A stretch of DNA of 48,595 nucleotides from Grimontia marina (GTDB lineage: Bacteria; Pseudomonadota; Gammaproteobacteria; Enterobacterales; Vibrionaceae), in the NCBI RefSeq assembly GCF_900060185.1, contig NZ_FIZY01000039.1:1-48595 (forward strand), in the 5' to 3' direction. This document shows positions 35,217 to 43,995 of the stretch, piece after piece. The position numbers and the translations under genes were made by a program. The notes below the pieces were generated by a model. It worked only from the letters and a program-made list of their open reading frames with translations, had not been told where the DNA came from and searched no databases. The number at the start of each line of letters is the position of its first letter. Positions within the stretch are counted from its first letter, which is position 1.

Positions 35217-36317
35217 CTAAATCGAAAGATTACCGTTCTGGGGCAGGCTCAGGCTCTCAGCCAGTTTCAGTTCCGGCGTGAGCAATTTCTGCCATGCCAT
35301 TGATGCTGCACCCATTGCCGCGGCTTGAGGCCCCAACAATGAGAATTCAATATTTGGTTTGATAATCAAGGAACCAGACAGGGAGTCGCTATGTTTGCGG
35401 AGTGAGGCGGCAAGTTCTGAACCAAATGATAGACCGTTACCTCCGATGACAATGCGACGAACGCTCATCAGGCTGCATATGTTCACGGCAAGAGCCGAGA
35501 ATTCTTCGATGATGACACTAGGCGTCGGTTCGGCGCCCCTCATAAACTCCTGACTGTTAAACTGGCCCGCCATGTAGTTTTCTCCATAGAAAAGCTGACG
35601 GTTGAGGACAACGCCGACACCGATGCCAAGACGGTGATACAGCTCACGGGCATGGTGTGTAGAGAGCAATACATAGAGGAAGTGATCATACGGCAGGCTT
35701 CGTTGCTGCATTAACTCACCCCATGCACCGCAATTGGCATCGTTATCCAGAAAAACAGGGAAGGGGAATAGACGTTTAAACTGCGGCGCAAAGATAATTG
35801 GCGAGCGAACTGAAAGGGCATGGGAGACATGCAACTGACTTGTATCGGGGTCAATAATACCAGGCATACCAATGCCAATTGCAAGCACCCTCGGGAAGAG
35901 CTTCTGAATGGCATCGACGCAGGGGACAAGGGCATCCAACATAGCTTTGTCTATGGGTGCCTGAGTATCGATAGGAAGCATATCGTGGTAAACCACTTGG
36001 CCAAGCAAGTTGACGACGGAAACTTTCAATGTGTCAGAGTTGACGTCTACCCCGATAAGTACGCCAAATTCGGGGTTGAAGACGAGGGAAACCTTGGGAC
36101 GGCCACCTTTGCCTGTGATCATCTGCGGTTGCTCGAGGATCATCCCGATATCCAGCAGGTGGTTGACGGTTTTGGTCACGGTAGATTTATCCAATCCAAG
36201 CTTTGCTGCGACATCAATACGAGAGACGCTGGGGGTTTGCCAAAGGGAGTTGATAATGCCAGCCGTATTTGTCGTACGGCTTAATTTGATTGACAAGGCT
36301 TTAGTTTCCAAAAACAA
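35217..36317 (-). CDS. ROK-family transcriptional regulator
   Basis: 366 residues. An N-terminal winged helix (VSRIDVAAKLGLDKSTVTKTVNHLL) precedes a ROK sugar-kinase-like domain (VLIGVDVNSDTLKVSVVNLLG, IGIGMPGIIDP, FPVFLDNDANCGAWGE). It belongs with NagC/Mlc/XylR repressors. The ROK zinc-binding CxCGxxGCxE motif is absent; that region reads GQFNSQEFMRGAEPTP. The start is uncertain: TTG 36317 is the only early in-frame option and lacks a clear ribosome site. First gene of the operon with GH20 and the AAC(3)-type enzyme, probably their sugar-responsive repressor. Confidence 0.87.
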   Translation of the reverse strand: MFLETKALSIKLSRTTNTAGIINSLWQTPSVSRIDVAAKLGLDKSTVTKTVNHLLDIGMILEQPQMITGKGGRPKVSLVFNPEFGVLIGVDVNSDTLKVSVVNLLGQVVYHDMLPIDTQAPIDKAMLDALVPCVDAIQKLFPRVLAIGIGMPGIIDPDTSQLHVSHALSVRSPIIFAPQFKRLFPFPVFLDNDANCGAWGELMQQRSLPYDHFLYVLLSTHHARELYHRLGIGVGVVLNRQLFYGENYMAGQFNSQEFMRGAEPTPSVIIEEFSALAVNICSLMSVRRIVIGGNGLSFGSELAASLRKHSDSLSGSLIIKPNIEFSLLGPQAAAMGAASMAWQKLLTPELKLAESLSLPQNGNLSI

Positions 36318-36631
36318 CTTAACTCAGGAATATGTTATTAGCGATGATTTAAAAAACAACGAATTGCCCAGAATTCATGGCGCGTTTCACCAATTAAATT
36401 CAATAGATTGAAGTGGGTCGAATTGATTTTGAAATAAGCGAGCTGAATATCAAATAGATTCGAGTGGTGATGTCTCGGAATGAAACCAGATGTTAATGGT
36501 GAAGGCGGCAACCGATTGAGCCGGAGTATCATCAAATAGTGACCTGAATTGATACCCGAACACATTCTAAGCAAATACACCTCAACAAAGCATAAAACGC
36601 TTAGAGCAGAACCCTTCGAACGACACGCTAA
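36318..36631. other. Intergenic region before the IS element
   Basis: About 310 nt between the ROK regulator start and the IS left end. It should carry the operon promoter (minus strand), but no clear hexamers stand out. ORFs here are short and without codon structure. Confidence 0.4.
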
Positions 36632-37470
36632 GGGGTTATAATCTCTTTCGGCAAAAACAAACAACAACCCCAAATCATGCCGAGAACAATCTTAACTGAC
36701 TCAAGATGGGAACTGCTACTAAAAGCAATGAAAAGTACAGGGCGTATCTATGATAAGTCTGAACACAGAATGACCTTTGAAGGAATACTTTATCGAATGA
36801 GGACGGGTATTCCTTGGCGAGACTTACCGTCCTAGTTTAGGGAATGGAGCACCGTCTACAGGCGCTTTAATCTTTGGTCAAAGAAAGGGATTTTAAATCA
36901 TCTTTTCAATCAGTTATCGCAGATGGCTGACTTTGAATGGGTCTTCCTTGATGGCTCAATAGTCAGAGCACATCAACACAGTACGGTAGCGGCGAGCAGC
37001 GTGACCGAGCAAATAGGCAAAAGTCGAGGCGGTAATACAACCAAAATTCATCTGGCTGTAGACAGCGGCGGTTTACCTATCTGCTTTGACTTATCCGAAG
37101 GACAGCGAAATGACATTGTTCATGTGGAAAGCCTTGTCGAACAGCTGGAAGAAATAAACACTGTCATCTGCGATAAAGGTTATGACAGTAAAGCTTTTCG
37201 AGACTTTGTACGACGCAAAGGAGGGAAAACTGTCATCGCTAAGCGTAATTGCGGGCAAGACATCAGCAAAGATACGATGGATTGGTGCCTATATAAGTAT
37301 CGGCATTTAATCGAGAATGCCTTTGCCAGGATTAAGCATTATCTTGCCATTTCAAGTAGATATGAAAAATTGGAAAGGAATTATGCCAACATGGTATCGC
37401 TGGCATTCATGCTTATGTGGTTACCAATGTATTGCTGATTAAAAAATGAGCACTAAAGATCAACAGCCCC
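36632..37470 (+). mobile_element. IS5-family insertion sequence
   Basis: About 840 bp. Imperfect terminal inverted repeats: left GGGGTTATAATCT, right end (reverse complement) GGGGCTGTTGATCT. Flanks read CTAA on the left and CTAG (overlapping the end) on the right, consistent with the YTAR-type target of the IS427 subgroup. It contains one transposase gene. The ends are inferred from alignment by eye. Confidence 0.75.
36677..37438 (+). pseudogene. IS5-family transposase with premature amber stop
   Basis: The 253-codon frame from ATG 36677 reads MPRTILTDSRWELLLKAMKS, GILYRMRTGIPWRDLP, then a TAG at codon 53 (36833-36835), then EWSTVYRRFN, VFLDGSIVRAHQH (first Asp of the DDE triad), ICDKGYDSKAF (second Asp) and YKYRHLIENAFARIKHY (Glu). 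A CAG-to-TAG change would explain the stop. The part after it is open to 37438. The element cannot move by itself unless the stop is suppressed. Confidence 0.88.
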
Positions 37471-37524
37471 TAGGGCGAGTTGACTAACGTCGTGCTCATT
37501 GTTGTTCCTTTTTGAAGGAGATGG

Positions 37525-37746
37525 CTACACCTTCAGCGGAACGTCGCGATCACAATGCCAGTCAATCTCGCTGAATCCTGCCTCTTCGCGCTGTTTGGGT
37601 ATATCAATTGCTCTAGGAAAAATGTCGTCACCTACGCCACCATCTGTGGTGCAGTTTTGACGGAAGAACTGACTTTCCGAATGACAGTATCGCTGGGAGT
37701 CTTCACTTTGATTGTCGATAAAGTTGGGGCAAAAGGTTGCTGTCAT
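37525..37746 (-). CDS. Hypothetical 73-residue protein
   Basis: MTATFCPNFIDNQSEDSQRY to CDRDVPLKV, with coding-like composition and an Asp/Gly-rich middle (CTTDGGVGDDIFPRAIDIPK). Four cysteines and a His (DWHCDRD) could bind metal. The start ATG 37746 is 53 nt from the divergent MFS gene start; no good ribosome site. It could be an intact small gene or the end of a longer one cut by the nearby IS. No family recognised. Confidence 0.45.
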   Translation of the reverse strand: MTATFCPNFIDNQSEDSQRYCHSESQFFRQNCTTDGGVGDDIFPRAIDIPKQREEAGFSEIDWHCDRDVPLKV

Positions 37747-37799
37747 TCACATGCTGCGGGATACTCGAAACTTCGTCTGTCTTTCAGGAATTTCATGAA

Positions 37800-38969
37800 A
37801 TGAATAGAAACGTCTGGTTGTTAGCACTTTGTCAGGCCCTACTAATGAGCGGCAATATTGTGCTGATTTCTGTGAATGGGTTGATAGGCCAGCAACTCTC
37901 ACCCAGCGATACTTGGGTGACGCTGCCTGTTTCTACTCAATTTGTTGGATTGATGATGGCGACGATTCCTGCGTCTCTCATCATGGCGAAAATCGGGCGA
38001 AAGAACGGTTTCCGGCTCGGTAATATTATAGGCATTTTTGGGGCACTACTCTGTGTGTATGCTTTGCAGCAAGGGGCCTTTTGGCTATTTTGCTTTAGCA
38101 CCTTGTTGTTGGGTATCGGCATAGGGTTTGGCACGCTATACCGTTTTGCGGCGATAGAAGTCAGTGAACCGGAATGCCGTGACAAGGCAATTTCGCTTTC
38201 CATGGCCGGTGGCGTATTGGCTGCTGTTCTGGGGCCTAACCTTGCTATTGCCAGCCAACATTGGCTGCTTGGCACCCACTTCAGTGGCGCCTTTATCGGT
38301 ATTACCGTCCTTTATATCCTCTCGCTTCTGGTTCTGAATTTCATCGCCTTACCTGCAGCTATACCTCCGCAGGACCAAGCCGCACAAAGTCCGGTAGGGC
38401 AAATTCTGAAGGCTCCGGGTTATCTTGTGGCCGTTTTTGCCGCCGTTGTCGCATATGCGGTAATGAACCTTCTGATGACAGTCACACCGATTGCCATGCA
38501 CAAACACGGCTTCCACTTCGAACAGGCCGCATTGGTGATTGAGTGGCATGTACTGGGCATGTTTGTGCCTTCGTTTTTTACTGGCAACATCATTGGAAAG
38601 ATTGGCGCGCGCATGACGATTCTCCTGGGGAGCCTGTTTTTTGTCGGCTGTATTCTCGTGAATCTCAACGGTGTTTCTGAATGGCACTTCCGTATTGCGC
38701 TGGTGCTGCTGGGTGTAGGCTGGAACTTTATGTTCATCGGTGCAACCAGTCAGCTCACCCAGACCTACCTACCACAGGATAAGCCGCGTTCCCAAGCAAT
38801 CAACGAATTTGCCGTGTTTGGCAGCGTTACCCTGACAGCGCTGATGGCGGGTAACCTTGAAGTGACTTTGGGTTGGCAGACCTTGAATTTAGTGATGCTA
38901 CCATTTGTTTGTGCGGTTCCGTTTATTTATCTGTTGTTTACACGAACACCCAAAAAAGTGGAGGCTTAG
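37800..38969 (+). CDS. MFS transporter
   Basis: 389 residues, twelve membrane segments; ATG 37800 follows AGGAA. MFS features include the A-like loop MAKIGRKNGFRLG after helix 2, and GIGIGFGTLYRFAAIEVSEP. It is a secondary transporter in the inner membrane. The sequence resembles the group of MFS proteins with unspecified substrates; no neighbour suggests the cargo. A longer in-frame start at 37737 adds a non-membrane leader and is rejected. Confidence 0.9.
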   Translation: MNRNVWLLALCQALLMSGNIVLISVNGLIGQQLSPSDTWVTLPVSTQFVGLMMATIPASLIMAKIGRKNGFRLGNIIGIFGALLCVYALQQGAFWLFCFSTLLLGIGIGFGTLYRFAAIEVSEPECRDKAISLSMAGGVLAAVLGPNLAIASQHWLLGTHFSGAFIGITVLYILSLLVLNFIALPAAIPPQDQAAQSPVGQILKAPGYLVAVFAAVVAYAVMNLLMTVTPIAMHKHGFHFEQAALVIEWHVLGMFVPSFFTGNIIGKIGARMTILLGSLFFVGCILVNLNGVSEWHFRIALVLLGVGWNFMFIGATSQLTQTYLPQDKPRSQAINEFAVFGSVTLTALMAGNLEVTLGWQTLNLVMLPFVCAVPFIYLLFTRTPKKVEA

Positions 38970-39065
38970 ACACTGCCTTTTACTCAGTTTTTCGGGTTCA
39001 GAAAACCCTCTTTAAGCTCCTTTCGACTGCTATCTTTAGTAAATCACCGTTGAGGAGTGAGTGAT

Positions 39066-39215
39066 ATGGAACTGGAAAATGAGCGTGGTGAAACCATGCA
39101 TCTTGCCGACGACCTAACGCTTAAAGAAATGGTTGATATGGGGCTTCTGGTGGTGTTATCAGATGCCAGTGATGAAGCTGACGATTGCTGGATTCCAACC
39201 GATCCACTCGAATAG
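39066..39215 (+). CDS. 49-residue acidic protein
   Basis: ATG 39066, preceded by GAGGAGTGAGTGAT, to TAG 39213-39215. The product is very acidic (MELENERGETMHLADDLTLK, then a D/E-rich stretch to CWIPTDPLE). It is followed at once by a strong terminator, which supports a real gene. No family recognised; too short for homology calls by eye. Confidence 0.65.
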   Translation: MELENERGETMHLADDLTLKEMVDMGLLVVLSDASDEADDCWIPTDPLE

Positions 39216-39230
39216 CCTGAAAGACGTTGA

Positions 39231-39253
39231 AAAGCCCTTCAAGGGCTTTTTTA
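39231..39253 (+). terminator. Terminator of the small acidic gene
   Basis: AAAGCCC / GGGCTTT stem with TTCAA loop followed by TTTTATT. Confidence 0.9.
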
Positions 39254-39386
39254 TTGCTTGGAATTTCGACTGCGAATTAATCGCGGTGTGATCCTGCATG
39301 AAACATCTTCGTTTTCCTTTGGGGGAAAACGCATTACAATCTGCGCGTCGTATATGTGCCACAAAAGTGTTCAAAAAGGATGTCTC

Positions 39387-40058
39387 ATGAAACTGTTTGT
39401 GTTTGACCACTGCCCGTTTTGCGTAAAAGCGATGATGGTTGCAGGCTTAAAGAAGATGGATCTGGAGCTTGTCTACCTACAAAACCACGACGTGGATGCA
39501 CGTATTGAAAAAGTCGGAGTGAATCTGGTTCCGATCCTTCAAAAAGATGATGGCAGCTACATGGCGGAGAGTTTAGATATCGCCGCTTACCTTGACAATC
39601 TTGATGGTACACCTGCGTTTGCGGAAGGTACCTTGGATGAACGCATCACGGCTTGGATGAACATTGCAGGACAGTTTGGCTCCCGTCTAATTTATCCGCG
39701 TTGGATGATGATCGAATTGCCTGAATTCCAGAGTGAAGAGGCCAAATCTTGGTTCACGAAAAACAAATCAGCCATGATCAAGATGTCTTTCGATGAAGCG
39801 TTTGCTAGCAGTGAAGAGTACATCGCCAAGCTGAATGTTGAACTGTTGAAACTGGATTGGTTAGTACCGCCTTCACAGCGTAACAATATGCTGACCTATG
39901 ACGACATTAATATCTTCCCATTCCTGCGTAACTACACGCTAACGAAAGGTCTGCGCTATCCAGGGAATGTCCGCCAGTACCTTGACGAAGTTTCTAACCT
40001 AACTGGGGTTGCGCTTTTTGACAGGGTGGCGATCGGGAGTCCTGTTGTAACAGCTTAG
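39387..40058 (+). CDS. grxB: Glutaredoxin 2
   Basis: 223 residues; ATG 39387 follows AAAAAGGA. The thioredoxin-like N-terminal domain has the redox motif C9-P-F-C12 (MKLFVFDHCPFCVKAMM) and VPILQKDDGSYMAESLDIAAYL, followed by a helical GST-like C-terminal domain. GrxB uses glutathione to reduce protein disulfides in the cytoplasm. Length matches GrxB. Own terminator; promoter between 39253 and 39387 not identified. Confidence 0.92.
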   Translation: MKLFVFDHCPFCVKAMMVAGLKKMDLELVYLQNHDVDARIEKVGVNLVPILQKDDGSYMAESLDIAAYLDNLDGTPAFAEGTLDERITAWMNIAGQFGSRLIYPRWMMIELPEFQSEEAKSWFTKNKSAMIKMSFDEAFASSEEYIAKLNVELLKLDWLVPPSQRNNMLTYDDINIFPFLRNYTLTKGLRYPGNVRQYLDEVSNLTGVALFDRVAIGSPVVTA

Positions 40059-40075
40059 ATAGCAGAATTGAGAAT

Positions 40076-40103
40076 AAAGGGCGAAATATCGCCCCTTATT
40101 TTT
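40076..40103 (+). terminator. Terminator of grxB
   Basis: AAAGGGCGA / TCGCCCCTT stem (one bulge) followed by ATTTTTC. Confidence 0.85.
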
Positions 40104-40289
40104 CACCTTTCCCCACCCATTCAGAAGTCTCTGTAAAGATCTCCTTGCGTATCAATCAACTAATTCAGTATCAAGTCGGTTTGAGTTGTAGCGATTGATA
40201 ATTTCGTGACACACCATCGGTTAAATAGTCTGTATCGAGTCAAAACCATATGTTAAGTATTTCCTATCCTCAGCGAAAGGAAAATACAG

Positions 40290-41291
40290 ATGAAAAGAAT
40301 CAGTTTGGCAAGGTTGAGCAAAGCAGCACTAGCATTTTTGTGGTTGCTTTCGTTGAATGTCATGGCATCGGATGATCTCCGGCAATTAGGTTTAAGTGTA
40401 TTTGGTGTTATGCCGCATTCAATGCCTGGCAGTGAGAAAGACTCGCCAGAGCAGATTGAACTGGGTAAAAACCTTTACTTTGAAACCGCGCTCTCTGGCA
40501 ATGGAAGTCAGTCGTGTAATAGTTGCCATGATTTAGACAAATCGGGTTCTGGCACAGAGCCGTTATCGATCTCCGTGGGGGCATTGGGAAAACTGGGTAC
40601 CCGAAATAGCCTTACTACGTGGAATGCAGGCTTCCAATTTGTACAATTTTGGGATGGCAGAGCGAAAACACTGAGTGAGCAAGCGAAAAGCCCCATCCTC
40701 AATCCACTTGAAATGGCGATGTCTTCTGAGGAAGAGGCAGTGGTTCGGCTGAAAGAGAAAGGCTACAAACCCCAGTTTGATAAAGCTTTCCCCCATGATG
40801 AGAATACTCTGTCGTTCAACAATATCACTCAAGCCTTGGCGGCGTTCCAACGAACACTGGTAACACAAGACAGATTTGATGATTGGCTGATGGGTGACGA
40901 TAACGCACTCTCAGAGCAGGAGGTAAGGGGGATGAAGCGGTTTGTTACAGCTGGGTGTCATGCTTGTCACAATGGCCCTTTGATGGGAGGCCAACTCTTC
41001 ATGAAAATGGGCTTGGTGAACCCTTATCCCAATAAAGTCGATAAGGGCAGAGCATCGGTTACGGGAAACAGCGCAGATAATTTCATCTTCAAAGTTCCCA
41101 CCATGCGAAATGTCGGCAAGACTTCACCTTACTTCCATGATGGCGCAGTATTTTCGTTGGAACAGGCTGTGCGCGATACGGCGTGGCATCAACTGGGTGT
41201 CAAACTCAATGAGCAGGATGTTGAAGACATGACGGCATTTCTGCAATCGCTCGACAATAAAAAGAAAATCGAATTCTCGAACCACGAATGA
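40290..41291 (+). CDS. Diheme cytochrome c peroxidase (MauG/CcpA family)
   Basis: 333 residues. Signal peptide (ALAFLWLLSLNVMA). Two c-type heme sites, C76-N-S-C79-H80 and C223-H-A-C226-H227; the order ELGKNLYFETALSGNGSQSC, GTRNSLTTWNAGF, TMRNVGKTSPYFHDGAV fits the bacterial diheme peroxidase family. It is periplasmic, reducing peroxides with electrons from small cytochromes or cupredoxins. AAAGGAAAATACAG precedes the start. Followed 12 nt later by the MOSC gene, possibly one operon. Confidence 0.9.
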   Translation: MKRISLARLSKAALAFLWLLSLNVMASDDLRQLGLSVFGVMPHSMPGSEKDSPEQIELGKNLYFETALSGNGSQSCNSCHDLDKSGSGTEPLSISVGALGKLGTRNSLTTWNAGFQFVQFWDGRAKTLSEQAKSPILNPLEMAMSSEEEAVVRLKEKGYKPQFDKAFPHDENTLSFNNITQALAAFQRTLVTQDRFDDWLMGDDNALSEQEVRGMKRFVTAGCHACHNGPLMGGQLFMKMGLVNPYPNKVDKGRASVTGNSADNFIFKVPTMRNVGKTSPYFHDGAVFSLEQAVRDTAWHQLGVKLNEQDVEDMTAFLQSLDNKKKIEFSNHE

Positions 41292-41303
41292 CAGGGAAGG
41301 ACG

Positions 41304-41990
41304 ATGCAAAAAATGTATCCCATTAACAAGGTCTTTACCGGAAAAGTGAAAAGTCAGTTTGGCATGATGACCGCCATGGGAAAGCAGCCGGTCGAAGGGG
41401 AGATATTCCTATCCGCACTGGGGCTTCAAGGAGATGAGTGCGAGTCTGATAAACACCATGGAGGTGTTGAAAGGGCGCTGCATCAGTATCCCTCTGAGCA
41501 CTATGACTTTTGGCACGTGAAGTTCGGCAACACGGCTGACTGGCAGCCAGCAGGAATGGGTGAAAACATCAGCACCGAAGGTATGACAGAAAACGATGTC
41601 TGCGTTGGCGATAAATACCAGTGGGGTAACGCGGTGATTCAGGTGAGTCAGCCCCGTTCGCCATGTTACAAGCTCAACAAGCGTTGGGGTGTAGAGACGT
41701 TTTCAGAGGTGATGCAGGAAACGGCCAAATGTGGCTGGTTGTATCGTGTGATCACGCCGGGGTTTGTCAGTGCTGCGGAGCCACTGATTTTGATTGAGCG
41801 CACTGAAAACGCTTTGACCATCAAACAAACCTGCGATTATTACTTTGGTGATCCATTGAACCCTGAAGGGCTTAGATTAATTGCAGCGCAGGAAGGGCTA
41901 TCAGCAAGTTGGACTCGTACCGTCAACAAGCGTATCGAAACGCAGCAGGTAGAAAACTGGACGCCAAGGCTGAAAGGGATCTTCGCCTGA
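41304..41990 (+). CDS. yiiM: MOSC-domain protein, YiiM-like
   Basis: 228 residues; GAAGGACG precedes the start. The MOSC domain (GLQGDECESDKHHGGVERAL, GMGENIS) carries the catalytic-type Cys121 in SQPRSPCYKLNKRWG, and the C-terminal three-helix segment (LRLIAAQEGLSASWTRT) matches YiiM. E. coli YiiM is a molybdenum-cofactor protein that helps reduce N-hydroxylated bases. Its place after a peroxidase gene fits an oxidative or nitrogen-stress setting; this is inference. Confidence 0.85.
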   Translation: MQKMYPINKVFTGKVKSQFGMMTAMGKQPVEGEIFLSALGLQGDECESDKHHGGVERALHQYPSEHYDFWHVKFGNTADWQPAGMGENISTEGMTENDVCVGDKYQWGNAVIQVSQPRSPCYKLNKRWGVETFSEVMQETAKCGWLYRVITPGFVSAAEPLILIERTENALTIKQTCDYYFGDPLNPEGLRLIAAQEGLSASWTRTVNKRIETQQVENWTPRLKGIFA

Positions 41991-41992
41991 AC

Positions 41993-42022
41993 AAAAAGCC
42001 GCGAGCAATCTCGCGGCTTTTT
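41993..42022 (+). terminator. Terminator of the peroxidase/MOSC genes
   Basis: AAAAGCCGCGAG / CTCGCGGCTTTT with a CAAT loop. It also has a T-rich side for the opposite strand and may stop transcripts from the convergent DUF2750 gene. Confidence 0.92.
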
Positions 42023-42038
42023 GGGGAGGATTTACCTC

Positions 42039-42392
42039 CTACAGGTACATCTTCGCCAGCTCGGAAGGCTCGACTTCTTTGCCTTCCAGCTCTGCATTCC
42101 AGTTGGTACCAACTAGCACACCGTCTTCATCCAGCGTGATAAGCCAGTCTTCAACGAACACATCCAGTGGGATTTCAGTGATTTCGAAATCAGCCCACTC
42201 ATCGACGTTGTGTTGCGCAGCGTCTTCTTTTGAAGACCAGAATGGCATCACTTCGCTTTCTTCGAATTCGCTCGAGTCACAAGCCAGCCAGCCTTCCTCT
42301 TCGTTTTTCAGGCCCCAAACCACGTTGGTGCGCTTGGTTTCTTCAACGAACAACATCAGATTTGCCTGAACGTCTGCAGTTAGTTTGCTCAT
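42039..42392 (-). CDS. DUF2750 family protein
   Basis: 117 residues, acidic and cytoplasmic. FVEETKRTNVVWGLKNEEEGWLACDS, PFWSSKEDAAQHNVDEWADF, IPLDVFVEDWLITLDEDGVLVGTNW is the DUF2750 pattern (also linked to immunity/SUKH-like folds in some annotations). Function unknown. Single gene. Confidence 0.85.
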   Translation of the reverse strand: MSKLTADVQANLMLFVEETKRTNVVWGLKNEEEGWLACDSSEFEESEVMPFWSSKEDAAQHNVDEWADFEITEIPLDVFVEDWLITLDEDGVLVGTNWNAELEGKEVEPSELAKMYL

Positions 42393-42464
42393 TTTTCAAT
42401 TCTCATGGGAAATTTCGCCGTTAGAGTAACACTTTCATTACAAAGGTGCTTTATTCCTGTGTCG

Positions 42465-43838
42465 TTAATTCAGGAAATCACTGAAGGGCATAGGTTTGCT
42501 GGCCAATAATTCTGCGAATTGGCCCAGCCCTTCTTCAAACCGATCTCTTGAGCTGATAGACATCAGCGACAGTCGGACACAATTTGGTGTGTCACCGACT
42601 GAAAAATACCCGCCGTGACTAACAAGAATCGCGCGCTTTTTCGCTTCTTCTACCAATCTGTCTACTCGCCAGTGTTCCGGCAACTTCAACCAGATATGAA
42701 AACCCGACGCTGTTTCGTAGAAGTCTTTGAGGATATCTGATGCCAGGGTTTGGCGATGCTCTGCCTCACGAAGTTGTGCATTGGCCAGTTCAAAGGCGGT
42801 GCCTTGTTCAATCAGGTCTGTCGCAGCGGCGAAATTAATGGGAGAAGCCAGCCAGATGTTCGCGCGGATATGAGCTGCCAGAACAGGCAGCAAGGCATCC
42901 GGTGCTTTGACATAGCCGCAGCGCATCGCCGGACTGACAGCTTTCGACAAACTGGTGATATAGATGCTTTGCTGCGGCAGCAGGTCAGAAATAGCTGGGA
43001 TAGGAGCATTGTTCAAGAAGGCATAGATGTCATCTTCGACCAGATAGGCTGAAGAGGCTTTGATGACGTCGGCGATTGCCTGACGTCTTGAAACAGACAT
43101 AGTGATGCCAGTCGGGTTTTGGTGCGAAGGGATGCAGATAACCAGCTTCGGAGAGTGCTGCTTGATCACCTTCTTTAAATGTTTGGGACAGAGGCCATCA
43201 TCATCAAGATTAACCCCGACAACCTCTCGGCCAGCGAGGTTGGCAATCGCTAGAATGCCAGGATATGTCAGCGCTTCGACCGCGATGGTGTCCCCAGGCT
43301 CTGTGAGGGTTTCAACTAAGAGCGACAATGCGTGCTGCGCACCGTTTGTCAGCATTACATTCTCGGAGCTTGCAGATTGAAGGCCATGTTTCTGTAACCA
43401 GATTGCTCCGGCCGCCCGGTGGGCAGAATGGCCTGAGTCATCGGCATACGCGAGTAACGTTGGTGAAAGGGTTTCAGCTGCCCGAGAATATGCCTGGGTA
43501 AGAGCATTGAGGTTTAAACCTAAACAGGGCTGGAGAATAGAAAAGTTAAAATCTAATTCCTGATGTTGAGGTTGGATAACCTGACTAAGAGCAGACTTAT
43601 CCCGAACGAAGGTGCCACGCCCAACAAATGACTCAACGCGTCCTAACTCCGCCAGTAGCTTATAGGCTTTTGAAACGGTGGCTGGCGTGGTGCAAAGTTC
43701 ATGGGCCAATTCCCTGTGAGGCGGTAGTTTGGCCCCCGCAGTGTAAATACCTTGCTCGATTCGAGAGGTTATCTGATTGGCAATGTCTTTGAATTTGGTT
43801 TCACTCAAAAAGGTCTTCCCTGTGTCTGCTCGCGGCAT
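42465..43838 (-). CDS. MocR-type regulator (GntR wHTH plus aminotransferase-like domain)
   Basis: 457 residues. A GntR winged helix at about 15-80 (LPPHRELAHELCTTPATVSKAYK) is joined to a fold-type I aminotransferase domain with the PLP lysine at K299 (SLSKAVSPAMRCGY) and IPSHQNPTG before it. MocR proteins bind DNA and sense amino acids or PLP-linked ligands. Divergent from a 3-hydroxyisobutyrate dehydrogenase-like gene with a palindrome between them, so it probably controls that gene. Confidence 0.92.
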   Translation of the reverse strand: MPRADTGKTFLSETKFKDIANQITSRIEQGIYTAGAKLPPHRELAHELCTTPATVSKAYKLLAELGRVESFVGRGTFVRDKSALSQVIQPQHQELDFNFSILQPCLGLNLNALTQAYSRAAETLSPTLLAYADDSGHSAHRAAGAIWLQKHGLQSASSENVMLTNGAQHALSLLVETLTEPGDTIAVEALTYPGILAIANLAGREVVGVNLDDDGLCPKHLKKVIKQHSPKLVICIPSHQNPTGITMSVSRRQAIADVIKASSAYLVEDDIYAFLNNAPIPAISDLLPQQSIYITSLSKAVSPAMRCGYVKAPDALLPVLAAHIRANIWLASPINFAAATDLIEQGTAFELANAQLREAEHRQTLASDILKDFYETASGFHIWLKLPEHWRVDRLVEEAKKRAILVSHGGYFSVGDTPNCVRLSLMSISSRDRFEEGLGQFAELLASKPMPFSDFLN

Positions 43839-43900
43839 GAACTAGATTATGACCAAAGGTGCGAATAATTGAAATAACTTAATTATGTCATCATTTAAAA

Positions 43901-43930
43901 TTGACATATGTCAATTGATGCAATTATAGT
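43901..43930 (+). promoter_or_regulatory. Palindrome overlapping a strong promoter
   Basis: TTGACATATGTCAA (43901-43914) is a perfect palindrome. Its first six bases form a consensus -35, and TATAGT at 43925-43930 is a good -10 (18-bp spacer) for the dehydrogenase gene at 43996. A protein bound to the palindrome would block or redirect RNA polymerase. The divergent MocR regulator is the candidate binder. Confidence 0.55.
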
Positions 43931-43995
43931 CGCTCAAGAAATGGTTAAACAACCTCCATTACGGACATCAACGAATACCAAAAGGAGAAGTCATC

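Noticed and set aside
36338-36673. A 111-codon minus-strand ORF between the ROK gene and IS
   Set aside because: It runs across the IS left end and overlaps the ROK promoter; no coding pattern.
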